This document shows, in pieces, positions 48,006-61,014 of a stretch of 64,000 nucleotides of DNA. Both the position numbers and the translations under genes were made by a program. The notes under the pieces were generated by a model. The model was not told where the DNA came from, did no database searches, and saw nothing but the letters and a program-made list of their open reading frames with translations. The stretch is from Margaritispora aquatica (lineage: Eukaryota > Ascomycota > Leotiomycetes > Helotiales > Discinellaceae): the NCBI GenBank assembly GCA_007644065.1, contig VJWN01000004.1, forward strand, positions 1 to 64,000. Direction: 5' to 3'. Each line of letters begins with the position of its first letter. Within the stretch, counting starts at the first letter, position 1.

Positions 48006-51000
48006 ATGCCCCCCATAGCTGCTGAACAGGAGAGCCAGATTGTGGATTTCGAAATTCCGAACGAACCACCTCCTGGGAATTCGGATAACGATGAAATCTA
48101 CACAGACGATCTTACTCCGGATAATCTACTACAAGGTCGTCCTCCGGAACGTCCGCCTTTTGAGAAACAAGAAAGCTTGAGGTCCTTTGTAGAAGAGACC
48201 CAGTTCGCTCCCATCGAAATAGACACTCAAGCTACATTAACTCAGGCTACTCCCTCGATTAGAATTCCACCATCCTCGATAGAGACTGAATTTTCTAGTG
48301 CAGCCACTAATACACGACTAGAAAACCAAGATACTAACACATTCTTGTTCAAACGCGTGGAAAAGCCTCCTGAGGAAGAGCAAAAGCCAGAAAAGGAATT
48401 CAGATTTCAACCTAAGACTAAACATGTATCTGGACAATTTAATCGACCACCACCAAAGAACGGATCCAGTGTACCAGTGAATACCACAACTGCTCAAATC
48501 AATACCCGCATGGATTTGCCACGACAAGATATTGGTAGGTCGTTCCCTGTAAGACTAGAGCAGTTTTATCACTGACTGATAACTAGATGATTCAAAGGTC
48601 CTGTCAGTAGCTGATGCTGAGAACCAAGGGAATGCCAAAACCATGCACGATTTGCCAGAAAAGACAGCAGTTGCGGATTCACTGCCAACAATCGTCAGGC
48701 AGCTTCTAACTACATTTCCTATGGTGACTAGTGCCCAAAAGAAGATATTTGATGGTCAAGAGCCCCCTGCAACGGCATTTTCCATTGAGCTTGAAGAAGC
48801 CCAAGCTCTAAATGAGAAGCTGACACCAGACATCGATCAACCAAAGGCGAGTCCTGCCCAGGTATACGCTGTAGCCCGACCCACTGTCAGCCAAGAGATT
48901 GTCAAGCATCCACTTAGTCAAGAGGCCTCTCGTCTTGCAGCTATACGCCATAAACTAAATCCACCAGTTCATTCTCAGAAAGGTCGAAATAATGAAGCGA
49001 AACCCCAAGGCATTCGGAAGGTGTATGTTGAGCAGAGAAAACCTTCAAATTTTGCCGTTCATCGGGGAAATCACGCTGTGAAGCAAAAACCAACTAGCAA
49101 TGCCCCTCCAGAATCGATGCCACAAGTCGAAGCGAATACACTGAAGCTACCATCGGGGAGAAAAAGCAGGTAAGTCGATAAATGGGGTGCTCTGTCACTA
49201 TTGATTGACCATATCTCAAAAATAGTCAAGGTCAAATTCAGATGGAGATACCGAATGAATTGCCATTTCCAGATCATGGTCTAAAACCAACTCGCGGTCA
49301 CAAGCGACTCCTTCACCCACGAGCTCCAATTGAGCAGAAACAGCGTCCCAAGGCAGATTTTCAAGCTAGCCCACAGTCTGACCAACTCAATGAGATTGAC
49401 TCAACAACCTGGTATAGCCGTCCTTCGGATGCAAATGCAGAGCAATACGATATCAATCAGGATCAACAATACTCTGACGCAGTCATCCCAGCAGGTATCA
49501 ATGGCTCATCGCACAATCAAGACCATGATGCACCCCAACCATTGAATCACGTCTCTAAGCAAAATAGGTCAGCTAAACTGTCACTTACGGAACATGATAA
49601 CCACGAGAAGCTGGGGATTGATATTTCAGTTATTGGTCAAGGCAAGACTGAATCTCGTATCTCTCGGAGTTCTCGGATTCCGCATAATACCAATCAAGGC
49701 AGACAAAGAGCCAAAACTCCGCATAGTGAAGCAAGATTGTTCATTGGGAAGTCATCGCCGACGCCGTTATTTGTTAATCAGCAAGGCATTGCCGATGAAA
49801 TTGCTAATACGTCAAGTCTCTCAGAGCACTCCGCAACATCAGCCCATTGTGTTCCAGACATCAAAGCATCAGGTCACCAAGCCAGCAAGCCAGGCCCAGC
49901 TAACGACTCGAACACAGTGCAGCATGAGCTGAACAGTGACTTGATGGATTTTGATGTTGATCAAAACGAAGTTATTAAACCCAACCTTCCATCAAATGCC
50001 GTTGCTTCTTCGAGAGCTTCATCCCCTGCTCAGACAGAACCATCGTCACGGCCAGTATCAAGATCGCACAACACAAACAAAGGTGCCAAACGACCAATGC
50101 TTCAAGGTGATGTACACTTAACAACCCCGGATTCTCGTAACAACATCATCGTCGCCAATGCTAGGGTCAGCAAGAGACATGATGGATCAAGACAATCCTC
50201 AACGACCGGTGTTTCTAAACAACCAAAATTACCATTTATCAAGGATATGCATGCCAAATACATTGCGTTCTTAGCTGATGGCGAAAGATTAGAGGAAGAG
50301 TATCAGCGACAATGCAGTCTTGTAGAGGCTAAAGAACATGAGATCGTCCGATTGACAATTTCTAACGAGGCTTCAATGGAGGAGCTCATGATCCTCCGAG
50401 CCGAGAAATCACGATTGGATGAACAGACGAAGAAGCTAATCGAATCTAGCTCGAAATACAAGAAACACATGAATGAAGTCGTAAAGACCCAGAAACTTCT
50501 GAAAGCACAGGCTATTGCTTTGAAAGACACAGTAGAAACTGCCTCTAATTTTGTCGCTGCACGTAAGACTGGGAGCACCGTGACAGAAAAGCTTCGTGCA
50601 GGCATTGAGGAGGTGCAAAAAGTTAGGGCTGCTATAACTGCTGCTGGTAAGTTCTAGCAATAGCCAAGCTGAGTTCATGCTTACTCGAGTTTAGAAAGTG
50701 AGAAGCAAAAGCGGATGCAGCAGTTATTCGATTCATTGAAAGGAAGAGACAAGCAGCTTCGAGATGAACTAGACGATGTCAAAGTTGGGAACAAATCTCT
50801 AACATCGGACAACAATCACTTACGTGCCGAGATTGAGAATCTCAAGAGTGGCCACCAAAAACTTCACAAGGAGTATCAGTTCTATTACGATGAGGTGTTC
50901 TCCCACGTAGCTTACAACGCTCAACTGAGCAAGAAACTGTTGGCAGGTTAGAGTAGCAAGCCTTGCCCGAAAAGTAGTTTACTAAATCTGTATAGAGGAG

Positions 51001-54000
51001 AAGAAAGTTGCTCAAAAGAAAGAAGAGAATGCTCGACTCCAACAGGATATCGATAAAAATTTGATTGAGCTTGGAAGAGAGCAGATGGCGGTGGAAAAAT
51101 TGGAGCATCTTGTTGAAACCCAAGCAGGCAGTCAAAAGGAGTTGCTGGAACTAATAAAGCAGACTCCGCAGGCCGTAATAGACCAACTCAACCAAAAAGA
51201 AGGAACATTGGCAAAAGTTATGACTTCCGCGGAGAAAATTCAGGCAAAGTGAGTCAACTTTTTTATACCTTTTAACTGGTGCTAAGATGTCCCAGAGTCG
51301 AGGAGGATGCAAAGCTGTTTAATGCCTTCAGATCGCAGCAGTCTGAACATCCAGCAGCCTTGACTAAGCTCATTGAGGATATGTTTTCCAAGTAAGCAAA
51401 ATCATGGATGTAATTTATTTCGCAGGATCTGATCATGACATTCCAGACTCAAATCCGAGGGACAAAGCTCCGAGAAGACGAGAAATGCAACATTGCAGTC
51501 AGCATCAAAGCTGGTTGAAGGCCTCAAGGGTCAAATCGACCAATTGCGACTCGATGGAGAGGAAAAGAATCGGCTCAGTGACCGCATTAATGAGCTGGAA
51601 CAAACAAATCATGGACTGGTTAGTGGAAAACTTGTAGCAGAGCGAGATGCGGAAGATTTGACAAAACAAATCGAAGAGGTCAGGAGAGAGCTTGCAGAGT
51701 GTCAAACACAGCTCAATACCAAAATCCATGAATTGGCTGCTGCTCAAGCAGTTGCATCAGAAGATTCACGTTTGAGGACGCAGATCGAATCGCTAGAAAG
51801 CTCAAAAAGTAGCTTGGAAACTCAGTTGGAAACTGCCAATCAGAATATCTCGAAACTCAGAGAAGAGATTCAAGCACTTGATAGAGCTGTAACTCAAAAA
51901 GTGCAGAAGCTGGATGAGTACCAAAGCAAATTAGACGATGCTCAGACAAGCTTAAACAAACTTGAAGACCGAAGAACCAAAGACCTGACAGCTGCCAAGC
52001 GTGGACACGAAGAAGCATATCAGGAACTTGTCAAGAAGTCCGAAAAGAAGGAGGCAATGCTGAAGACAAAATTTGAGGCAGAAATCGAAAAGCTCGACCA
52101 CCTCCACAAAGAAAAGGATGCCCAGCTGAACTCCGCCAACGGAGAGGTTCAAAGATGTCAAGATGCTAACGCTACCTCCGAAGACACCCTCCAAAAGACC
52201 AGTCAGAAACTGAAGACCACCGAATTGGAGCTGCAATCTTCAAAGGAAGAAACCCAAAGACTTCAAGCGGTAAATTCTGGTCTCGATAACATAAACAAGG
52301 ACCTTGACAGGAAGTGCAAAGAGAACGAATCAGAATTGGCATCCGCACGAGGAGAAATCCAGCAATCTCTAGAGGCCGCAACAGCAACTGGTGAATCTCT
52401 TAAAGATCTCAGTCAGAAGAACAAAGAGCTCGAGGCAGAGCTGACTGCCTCCAAAGAGAAAGTGCAGCAGCTTACCGAAAGATACAGTGCACTTGAGAAC
52501 AACTTAGTGACGGAACAAGCTGAAATTATAACATACAAGGAGAAGTTTGCCTTGCAGGTAGCTCATCTTCACCGGCTGGAGTCTCAGAACAAGGGTCCAG
52601 AAGTTTGGCAGAGCTGGGAAAACGAATTTGGCGTTGTACGTAAAGATGCAGATGACATTGCCAAGGCTCATACATTCATCACCAACGAATTTCTGCAAAA
52701 GTACGATACAATCAAAAGGGATCAACTCACCATAGAGAACAGACTCTTGTTCATCGACACTCTTCAGAATGAAAGAGATGCTGCAACAGCCCAAGCAAAA
52801 AGCTTGAGAAACGAGCTTGACCAACTTAGGGAAATGTCGACGCGAAAGGGGTTTTCCGGAAGTCATCAAGCAGGAGGCTTGACCGGTAGAGCTGTTGAAG
52901 TCGATACTGTCCACACTTCAGAGGCCACCTTGCGTGAGCTTGTTAGGCAGGTTACTTCTAGCTCAGATTTCGAACAGAACATTGGACAGATTCAAGAAAC
53001 CTCAGCTTCCAAAGATCTAACCCGCAACAATCTAGTCAACCGTGTTGTGGGAAGTAGCTTGACAGCACCTATCCCTCCCTTCAATGCTACAAACAGGCTA
53101 CGAAGAGCAGTCCAACGCAAAGTGAGCATTATGAAGGAATCACAAGAATCGCAACAAACGAGCTCTCAAGCGTCGTCCTCAGAACCAAGTCATTACTACA
53201 ATATCTCAGCTTCAGAATCGAGAGCTTTGTTTGCTGGCAGACCTCCGAACTACTTCCTTAATAACAAATCAAAATCAATCATCAGCAGCACACTGCTGGG
53301 AACCAAGGGCAGCTTTCCGAGCCGATGTGTAGTACCAGGAAAGAGTTCCGGTGAAAATCAGAATCAACAAGATGCCTGTGTTTTTTCTAACTCGTCAATG
53401 AAAATGTCCGAAAGTCGTCAAGTTGTCCAAGTATCGGCTTCCCCGAAGATTTCTAATCCAAGAAAGAGAAGTCGCCAGCTAGCCGAAGCTGACGATATAA
53501 ATGATACTGCCTCTACCCTCAAAAAGGCAAAGATTGCAGAGGGGTTGGCACATGGTCATAATTTCAGACACGGTGCTGTTCCGTCGATTTCAGAAGAATC
53601 TCGGAACCGTAGATCACTACAGCCAAAGAAGAGTGCTATGAAGAAGTCTCTGATGAACGAGCCTGGGCACCCTCGGAGAGAAACCCAACGCAGTGCAAAT
53701 TCCATTGAAAAGGACATATTTGCATCCTCAAGCACCCACGGCCAGATATCACGACGAGCTAGCAATTTTCAAGACCGTGGCCCTGCAGATTTTCCAGGAT
53801 ATATCAGTGGCAAGAATGTCAAGATTGGTGCATCATTAAGCCAGGCTGGACGTTCCTCGAACTTCGAGGTCGAGACACACATCGCATCACCTCCCTTGTC
53901 GATGCAAGATCGTATGCACAGAAATCGACCAAAACCCGGTGTAGGCAGCGGACGAAACAGATCATCTTTACTAGCGAAGCGCCTTCTACCAGGAGTGACA

Positions 54001-54045
54001 GTGATTCCCGACTCTCAAGACACCGCTTATCAGATCCACACCTGA
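48006..54045 (+). CDS. Very large coiled-coil protein, function unknown
   Basis: Seven exons (48006-48534, 48587-49169, 49226-50646, 50695-50946, 50996-51248, 51296-51391, 51447-54045) join in frame to 1,910 residues, with introns of about 47-56 nt. Residues 1-700 are hydrophilic and low in predicted order, rich in Pro, Ser, Asn and Gln. From about 712 to 1510 there is almost uninterrupted heptad-like sequence (Glu/Lys/Leu/Gln-rich, for example LESQNKGPEVWQSW near its end). The tail is basic with nuclear-localisation-like clusters (NPRKRSRQL, LKKAKIAEG) and ends near VIPDSQDTAY. This resembles chromosome-axis, spindle-pole or kinetochore scaffolds in layout only. I do not recognise the family and do not assign a function. 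An additional upstream exon is possible. Confidence 0.8.
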
Positions 54046-55476
54046 TCAGTTTGTAATCCTGCCTTCAGAATCTCCAATTTGTTTTCTATCACAACATGAT
54101 GCTCTTTGCAACTTTGCTATTGTTAGGAATCTCTGGAGAAATCTTGGAATGTGTTTGGCAGGGTTTGAAATATTGTGAGTTCACTCCTGCAACGAACAAA
54201 ATCTTAGTCCTAGCTGATCTGAGTAGACTTGTCCCAACTAACAAGGACAATAAAAATATGTACTAGCACAAATAAAAATAAAATTGGAAGGGGGGAGGAG
54301 AGGAAACGGTCACATTATTGTGAGAAGCTTGCTCTCATCTCAGTGTACCATAACTATTGATGTCGAGAATATTTGGAGTGGATCGTAAGAGCTCAAATTG
54401 CTGCATATACAATCAAAATTCTTGGCATCAAAGTACCGCAATGACTTTACCAGAACGCCCGCCAATGATCCCTTATGCAGTTACATAATAGTTAAACATA
54501 ATATGACAGTCACCACTACATCTCCTCGCAGTAATTCTTCGCATGCACGCCTCTTATATCGTGGCTATCGTCCTCCTCCACCACGTTTTTGTTCGAGAAA
54601 TAAGACCTTTTTCCGCACTATGAAATCAGACAATTAGCATAAGCTCCCTTCGCAAAAAGTGTACTGTTCAACGCGACAACTATCGAATCCATTGGGGGAC
54701 GTTTGTGATAGACAATCCCCGGAAGCTGGCCGCTGGATTTCTTTGTGTCCTCCAGCCAGTTGACAACAGAAAGTCTGGAAAGTGCGAAGCTAGAGTATCG
54801 AGGCTGAACCTACCGACAGGATCGTATTTGAGCATACTGAGAGGTCTATGTGTTCTTGGTCGTACGAGAGTCTTGTAATATCCAGTCAAGGCCATTGACA
54901 CCAGTCGCACGGCAATTGTACGGGATTTGACTGGATAATTCAGTGATTAGCTCTTGGGCTTTGGTTCAGGTTGGGAGTTTCTGCGAACCTTTCTTTGCCA
55001 TCTTGTGTTGTGGGGGAGAATTGGAGCGAGGAGTTGAACTTGGTATATTTTTGGTTGATGTTTGAGAACGAGGAACCCTTTTGCCTGAGACATAAGGCCT
55101 CCAAATCTCATTGGATGTATCGTATCATGTGATCATAAGTCACATGCCAAATATGAGCATTTCCAGGCTCGCAGGGAATACTTCGGCTACATGCAAGCGA
55201 GAATCTGTGCATGCTGGCTGAGAGCGGGTCTTTCATTACTCGTTCTCCATCTCCAAGAACCTGGTTGACCAGTCACGCCAGTATCAAGCTCAAGCTTCTT
55301 AGTGACGGGATGATATCCCAAAATTCGTTATCGCCTTGCGTACTGTGCATTATGTGATCCCTGCTTTCCTCTGTCGCGTTTCCTGGGTTTCCCATTCCCA
55401 CTCTTGCCCACAATGTCCCTCTTTGCAAAAGAAAACACTGGTACTGTAAGCTGCAGTTGTGAAGATATATTGCAAT
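54046..55476. other. Intergenic upstream of the Zn2Cys6 regulator
   Basis: About 1.4 kb without a supported gene. An inverted repeat CATGTGA-7 bp-TCACATG lies at 55126-55146, about 330 bp upstream of the regulator start, and could be a binding site. Confidence 0.5.
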
Positions 55477-57903
55477 ATGGATGACAATCCGAGGCCTTCT
55501 AAGAGAGCGCGTAAGTCGTGCGAGCGGTGCAGAACGAGAAAGCAGAAGTGTCATGGCTTTCCAGTTTGTGCAAACTGTGCGAATGCAAAGGAGCATTGCG
55601 TCCAGCCTCCATCTGCAATTGAGGAGTACAACAGGTAAGCAAGACGCCGCATGATCTTAGGCAAGTTCTAATTACAAGCAGTGGTCCCAATCAAGCTCTG
55701 CTAGAGAGGATATCATTCCTTGAAGCTCAATTAGCTGCTTATGCGAACACCTCTCCAACCGAGACTGGAGATGGGGAGAAGCATCATGTGGTGGCATCTG
55801 CGTCACTGGAAGAAGCAACAAGAACGAGTAATCTTGCTGAGATTGTTGGGTTCTTGAGCCTTGGAGGGGAGGCAGCATATGTTGGTTCCTCTTCGGGATT
55901 CAGTCTAGCTACGAACCTTGGCCAAATGGTTCAAGCAACCGTCTGGAATAAAGGTTAGTGATATGAGCACATTGGACTTGGGCTAGTAAGTGGTATGTTG
56001 ATCACTAACTAGAAATAATATATAGCATTATCTTCAACAGTCAGTCAAGCTCAACCAAAGGCCCTCAGCATTTCGGACTTGAAGAGGAACAGTGCTGGAC
56101 CACCAAACGAGGATATGGGGAGCAGGATCCTGGATGCGTATCTCAACCGAGTACATCTCAGGTACCCTTTTCTAGACCGCGCAGATATCATACAGCGTCA
56201 TGCAAATCGATTTGTGCAAAACAATGCGAGTCCTAAGGACCAGTATGGCACGTTCAAAATCTACATGATCTATGCCATTGGTGCGACTATGTTGAAGCTG
56301 ACCGAGCAATATGACTACACTCCACCTGAGAACTTCTTCATGACCGCTCTTCAGTATATTTCAGCAGCTCGAGAAAGTCATTCTGTACACAACATCGAAG
56401 CCATGACTTTGCTCGTTCTATATAACTTGCGATCTCCGTCAAATTCAGGAATCTGGTACATGATTGGCCTTGCCATGAGGACCTGTGTTGATCTCGGCTT
56501 ACATCGTGAGGCTCACTATGGGAATGTACCCCCGTACGAAGGACAACTGAGGAGACGATTATTTTGGACAGTCTACTTCCTTGAAAGAGTTCTTGCAGTC
56601 TCGGTAGGAAGGCCATACAGCATCGCAGACCGTGATATTGATGCGCAGTTACCCCTGGAGATTGACGACACAGTTCGCGATGATGGACTGATCGCTCGGA
56701 CACTTGCTGTATCACCATCACCCACATTCCAAGCTTCCCGCCCGTCATCAAATATCACTCTAGCAATTCAATGTATTAGATTGAAACGACTGGAATCGTA
56801 TATACAAGGAACGATATACCGTGTTGATCGACCAGTTGCTAGCTTAGTTTCCAAAATCAACCCCACACTCAAGATGCTCGAGGACTGGCATAGAGCGTTG
56901 CCTCCGTCGACGCCATATGAATCTGACTATCTGAATATGCACTACTACAAAGCTGTACGACTACTGATCCAGCCATTTCTAATGATATTGCCTGCTGCAG
57001 ACCAGAGGATAGCACTTTGTTGTAAGTAATTCATATCTCAATTTCACACACCTTGCTTGTCTTGGATCTTGCTGAGAATCTACAGTGGCTGCTTCTGGAC
57101 AAATTTGCCAGATATTCAAGCGTCTTCATCAACGGGACTCTTACGGCCACTCTTTCATCGCACTGCACTCGACATTCATCGCTGGTGTTACTATGTGCTA
57201 TTGCTTATTTCTTGCACCTGGTCTCTGGACGTTCGCTGTCTCAAACGACCTTCGGGCATGCTCGTCAGCCCTATTCGTCATGGCAGAACGTACTCCAGTC
57301 GTTAAGAAATATCGGTAAGCTATTCTCAGCATAAAACAATTCCAGTCTAACAATCATTAGCGATGCGCTAGAAAATGTGATATCCGCAACAATGGAGTTT
57401 CTAGCAAGCGCACCACCACAAAACACAGATCAAGAAAACGTCGCATCGACTACCCAAGCCCAAACTTCAAGCGATCGAGCGCATCACAAAACTCGTGACT
57501 TGAATGGAAATCCTCTCTCACCAACATTCACTGGCGTAGCTCAGGAAAGCTTTGTCCGCGAGGCTCCTGCGACACCGGCTAATGGAGGAGGAGGAGGAGG
57601 AGGAGGAGGAGGAGGAGATGGACTCAGCATTCTGTTGGGCGACGGAGAGAATGATGTTTTTGGCTATCTGCCTCAAGCACAATTGAGTCCTAGTGCTGAG
57701 GGACGATGGGAGGGCAGACAGTATGTTAATTCCCTATCTGAAATTTGCCGTCCACTACCTGCCTGAAGTGAACGCTGATTCTTTGTAGCGGAGAGATGGG
57801 GCAAATGGATGCAGAGTGGATGTTGAGCTTGTGTGAAGGAGATGGATTCAGTTTGCAGACTCTGAATGAGATGATGAGGTTTGAGCCTACTCTAGGTGCT
57901 TGA
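55477..57903 (+). CDS. Zn2Cys6 fungal transcription factor
   Basis: Predicted 709 residues from six exons (55477-55634, 55682-55953, 56026-57021, 57086-57314, 57361-57720, 57789-57903), all joins in frame. The binuclear zinc cluster near residues 15-41 has exact CX2CX6CX5CX2CX6C spacing (CERC-RTRKQK-C-HGFPV-C-AN-C-ANAKEH-C). A short coiled region follows, then the fungal-specific transcription factor domain (YLNRVHLRYPFLDRADI near 215, GLAMRTCVDLGLHREA and RRRLFWTVYFLERVLAVSVG with PYSIADRDIDAQLP). A run of eleven Gly encoded by GGA repeats (about 57585-57616) lies in the acidic C-terminal part. It converges on the RutA-like gene; a regulatory link is possible but unsupported. Confidence 0.9.
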
Positions 57904-58615
57904 TGCGGATCGTAGCATCGAACATGGAATGTTCGCGAGGGTGCTCCGGTCACAATGATGACAAGAGCGAATGTCATCCTTGTGCGGTTGGCTGGTTACC
58001 TCTTCACCTTTAGCTTACGAATTGAGTCACCTTCTCTTACGGAGAGTCGGCAGTTCGGTAGCATTCGCAAGCTACAGTTCATGTACCAGTGGGAAATGGC
58101 TTCAGTGTGTCAAATTGGCGGAAACACTGTAATTGGTGAAATTGTTGACGAAACGGCCAATTCTCTACCAAAATTTCCAATTAGGCCGTTTCATTGACCA
58201 AGCCTAAAAATGGACAGTTGATCAGAGCAAAAGATTTCTTCATATTGCAGTCGTCACAGCCCTCAAAATACATGCTGACCATTGACTGAGATGTCAACAC
58301 TAAATTTACAATCAAAGGATCAAATAATTACTCTATCGCTCCAACCCTCAAGGTTATCTTGCGCCTTCTAGGTACTTAGTGATGATGCTAGGGAGGCACA
58401 GGGCACAGGAGTAGGCTTGGATTTTCGAGGTATAACACGGCGGGTGGCATCTCCATCTTCTCACGACTAGAGAACGCCGATATGTTACTACTGAGATAGA
58501 AGGTATCAGTTCCAAAGGATATATTGTTGATAGACACACATTATTGCAACTACATAGTCACAATCAATTTGTGCTTTCAAAATTTCGTAAATTTCTAAAA
58601 ATTATCAATCTTATT
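57904..58615. other. Convergent intergenic region with a hairpin
   Basis: About 710 bp between the stops of the regulator and the RutA-like gene. A strong inverted repeat, GAAACGGCCAATT at 58150-58162 and AATTAGGCCGTTTC at 58179-58192, lies inside. No gene is supported. Confidence 0.5.
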
Positions 58616-59692
58616 CTAAACACCCACAATATCCGCACGAGACTTCATCAAAGGCTGTATCTTCGTCCCGAAGTCCTCCAAACCAACCAAGAAATCGTCA
58701 AAGATCAACATTATACCCTTTGTTCCCTTGACTTCCGCAATCTCATCCAACATACCAGCCACCTTAGCATAAGACCCAATAAGCGAGCCTGTGTTGAAGT
58801 TCACCGCACCCTCTGGCAGATTAATAGCCTTCGCTGTCGCATTCGCATCAGCTTTTGTGTCTTTGCTTCCCTGATCAGCCATCCAAGCTAAAGCCTCCAC
58901 GTCTGCACCCTCCTTGTAGGACTCCCATTTCTTCTCAGCCGCCTCGTCAGTCTCGTCCGCGATGACCATGAATAATACATAAGCACCACAGTCCTTGCCT
59001 GCTTTTGCATTTGCTTCCACCAGCGTCTGGTTCGACGGTGCAAAGGCAGTAGGAGTATTGATGCCCTTTCCCATTGCGAAGTTGAAATCGGCGAAGTTGC
59101 TTGCGAACTCCATCCCCCTGCCGCTCTGGCCAGCTGCCACAATCTTGATGTCTGCGGATGGCTTGGGCGACATCTTGCAATCGGCCATTGTGAAGTGCTT
59201 TCCCTTGAAGTTTGAGACACCCTCTGACCATAACTCCTTCATCACAGACACGTATTCGGTTGCATAGTCGTATCTATATCCAAAGTATGCATTGCCTGGC
59301 CAGACACCCATCTGTGAGTATTCCGCCTCCTGCCAGCCAGTCACGATGTTAACACCAAATCGACCCGGCGCAATGGAGTCGATTGTGGTGGCCATCCGGG
59401 CAACGAGCGCGGGTGGTAGGGTGAGGATGGCTGTCGATGCGAAGAGCTTGATCTTGGTGGTGACGGCGGCTAAACCGGCCATGAGTGTGAATGATTCGAG
59501 GCAGTGATCCCAGTGTTCTGTCTTCCCACCAAAGCCACGCAGCTTGATCATGGATAGAGCGAAGTCGATGCCATATTTCTCTGCCTTTTGCACGATCTGT
59601 TTGTTCAGGTCGAAAGTAGGCTTATACTGAGGAGCGTTGGTTGAGATGAGCCAGCCATTGTTTCCAATGGGGATGAAGACACCGATTTGCAT
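58616..59692 (-). CDS. RutA-like pyrimidine monooxygenase (luciferase-like flavin enzyme)
   Basis: Intronless gene of 358 residues. It matches bacterial RutA, the FMN monooxygenase that opens the uracil ring at N3-C4, over the full length: [17 protein letters not shown] at the start, then [50 protein letters not shown] and [12 protein letters not shown] near the end. The resemblance I recall to enterobacterial RutA is very high for a fungal protein, and the absence of introns among intron-bearing neighbours suggests acquisition from bacteria. The frame is open upstream of the start, but homology begins at this Met. Substrate in this fungus is inferred; related enzymes act on other small N- or S-compounds. 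No RutB-F genes are seen nearby. Confidence 0.88.
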   Translation of the reverse strand: MQIGVFIPIGNNGWLISTNAPQYKPTFDLNKQIVQKAEKYGIDFALSMIKLRGFGGKTEHWDHCLESFTLMAGLAAVTTKIKLFASTAILTLPPALVARMATTIDSIAPGRFGVNIVTGWQEAEYSQMGVWPGNAYFGYRYDYATEYVSVMKELWSEGVSNFKGKHFTMADCKMSPKPSADIKIVAAGQSGRGMEFASNFADFNFAMGKGINTPTAFAPSNQTLVEANAKAGKDCGAYVLFMVIADETDEAAEKKWESYKEGADVEALAWMADQGSKDTKADANATAKAINLPEGAVNFNTGSLIGSYAKVAGMLDEIAEVKGTKGIMLIFDDFLVGLEDFGTKIQPLMKSRADIVGV

Positions 59693-60409
59693 TGTGGAAA
59701 GTGATTGAACGAGAAGTTTGGAGATGAGAAGTTTGGTAGAGAGCGTAGAGGTGGACAATAGGAAGAAGAGAAAATTGTCGAAAAAAGTGAGATATTTTAA
59801 AAAGTCTCCCAAGCTTACGAGATTCGAGCTACCCCCCTCTGACTGACCCCTCGGTATGATAAGAGAGTTCCTGAGCGGAGCTCCGCTGCACAATGACTGG
59901 TATGAGGCTCACTTTGACTTCAAGATATCGGTGCATTGCCCGACGGCAGACTTCCGAGTACCATGGCTCCATGAAGGTGGGCATGGTGTGAGTTGGGCGA
60001 GGGCTGACATATTCGTTGCTGAAGTGAGTGTATGAGATGAGAGTGGGATGGATGATCGGCGAAGTCAAGATGAAGATAAGCCAAACTTGCGATAGGCGAG
60101 CCCCCTTTGATTTTGTGTAGGTATGTCACGTGATAGTAAGACATATCTACCTTAGGTATCTTATGAGTGGGCTGGGTGTATTCTCAAAGCCCAGATAATT
60201 ATGGGCTCATAATGATGTAAGTCGCGAAAGTAAGCAAATTAGAGCTGAAGCGGGGGTATTAAGATAGCTTACTTACCAAAGCACTTTTCTTCCATTAGTA
60301 ATGGTACGTGTTTGTTTAAAGCTGAAGATACCTGAAAGGAAGCTGCATTATGTTTAGAAACCCTTCTCTACGCATGCGCCAAATCAATACCAGAAAATGC
60401 GACCTCTTA
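59693..60409. other. Upstream region of the RutA-like gene
   Basis: About 720 bp without a supported gene. TCACGTGA occurs at 60126-60133, about 430 bp upstream of the RutA-like start. Confidence 0.5.
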
Positions 60410-60830
60410 GTCATATATCTTCTTGTCCTTCCCATCCATTCCACATTGGTAAACAGTTCCCCATAGGTCGATTGCCACGATCTGTCCAGAAGAGAGCTTG
60501 CGAGTCCTCGTCAACTTCTAGATCGATGGGCTCTGGCGAATTCTGGAATAGCACCTCAACATCGGACTGATTCGGCTCTTTCTCACCCTTAGGGGTTTCA
60601 AAGTTTGCTCGCAAGATCCCCCCCTTTGCCACTTTTTGCGCCAAACCTGTCTTGATCAATATAGCTCTTGAGAAAAGCAAGCATCTGATCCTTGTGGAGA
60701 TCTCTCTCCTTAACGTATTGGTCCTCGATGAAACTGACAGTGTCTAGTCCGACAGCGTCCATCATAGCACAAGGTCTAGCTCTGCCACCAATGAACAATT
60801 TCGAGCCAAATGGTATCGATTTGCTCTGGA
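60410..60830 (-). pseudogene. 3-hydroxyacyl-CoA dehydrogenase/YWTD-propeller fusion, fragment
   Basis: In minus-strand order there is the C-terminal part of a 3-hydroxyacyl-CoA dehydrogenase domain (ARPCAMMDAVGLDTVSFIED, then DRFGAKSGKGG), a linker, and the start of a YWTD-type propeller (LEVDEDSQALFWTDRGNRP). The reading frame changes at a run of seven C (plus strand, near 60620) and again near 60450. The NAD-binding N-terminal part and most of the propeller are missing. Fungi have full-length genes of this fused type; this is a broken remnant. A sequencing slip could explain one frameshift but not the truncations. Confidence 0.75.
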
Positions 60831-61014
60831 GTGCTTACTCCTTCTGCTATTATCGTCAACCATTTTCTTTGATCGCAACCCAGATACGGTTGAACACAAA
60901 CTCAGTGCTCTCTTTCTTGGCAGTTATGGGATGCATCGTGGACTATCTTGTCAGAGCTACTAATGACGGTAGAAACAAGCTGCTACATATATCGCGTCCC
61001 AGCTACTGTGGTAA

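Noticed and set aside
59693..59893. N-terminal extension of the RutA-like protein
   Set aside because: Similarity to RutA begins at the Met at 59692, and the upstream part is low-complexity Leu/Ser/Phe-rich leader sequence.
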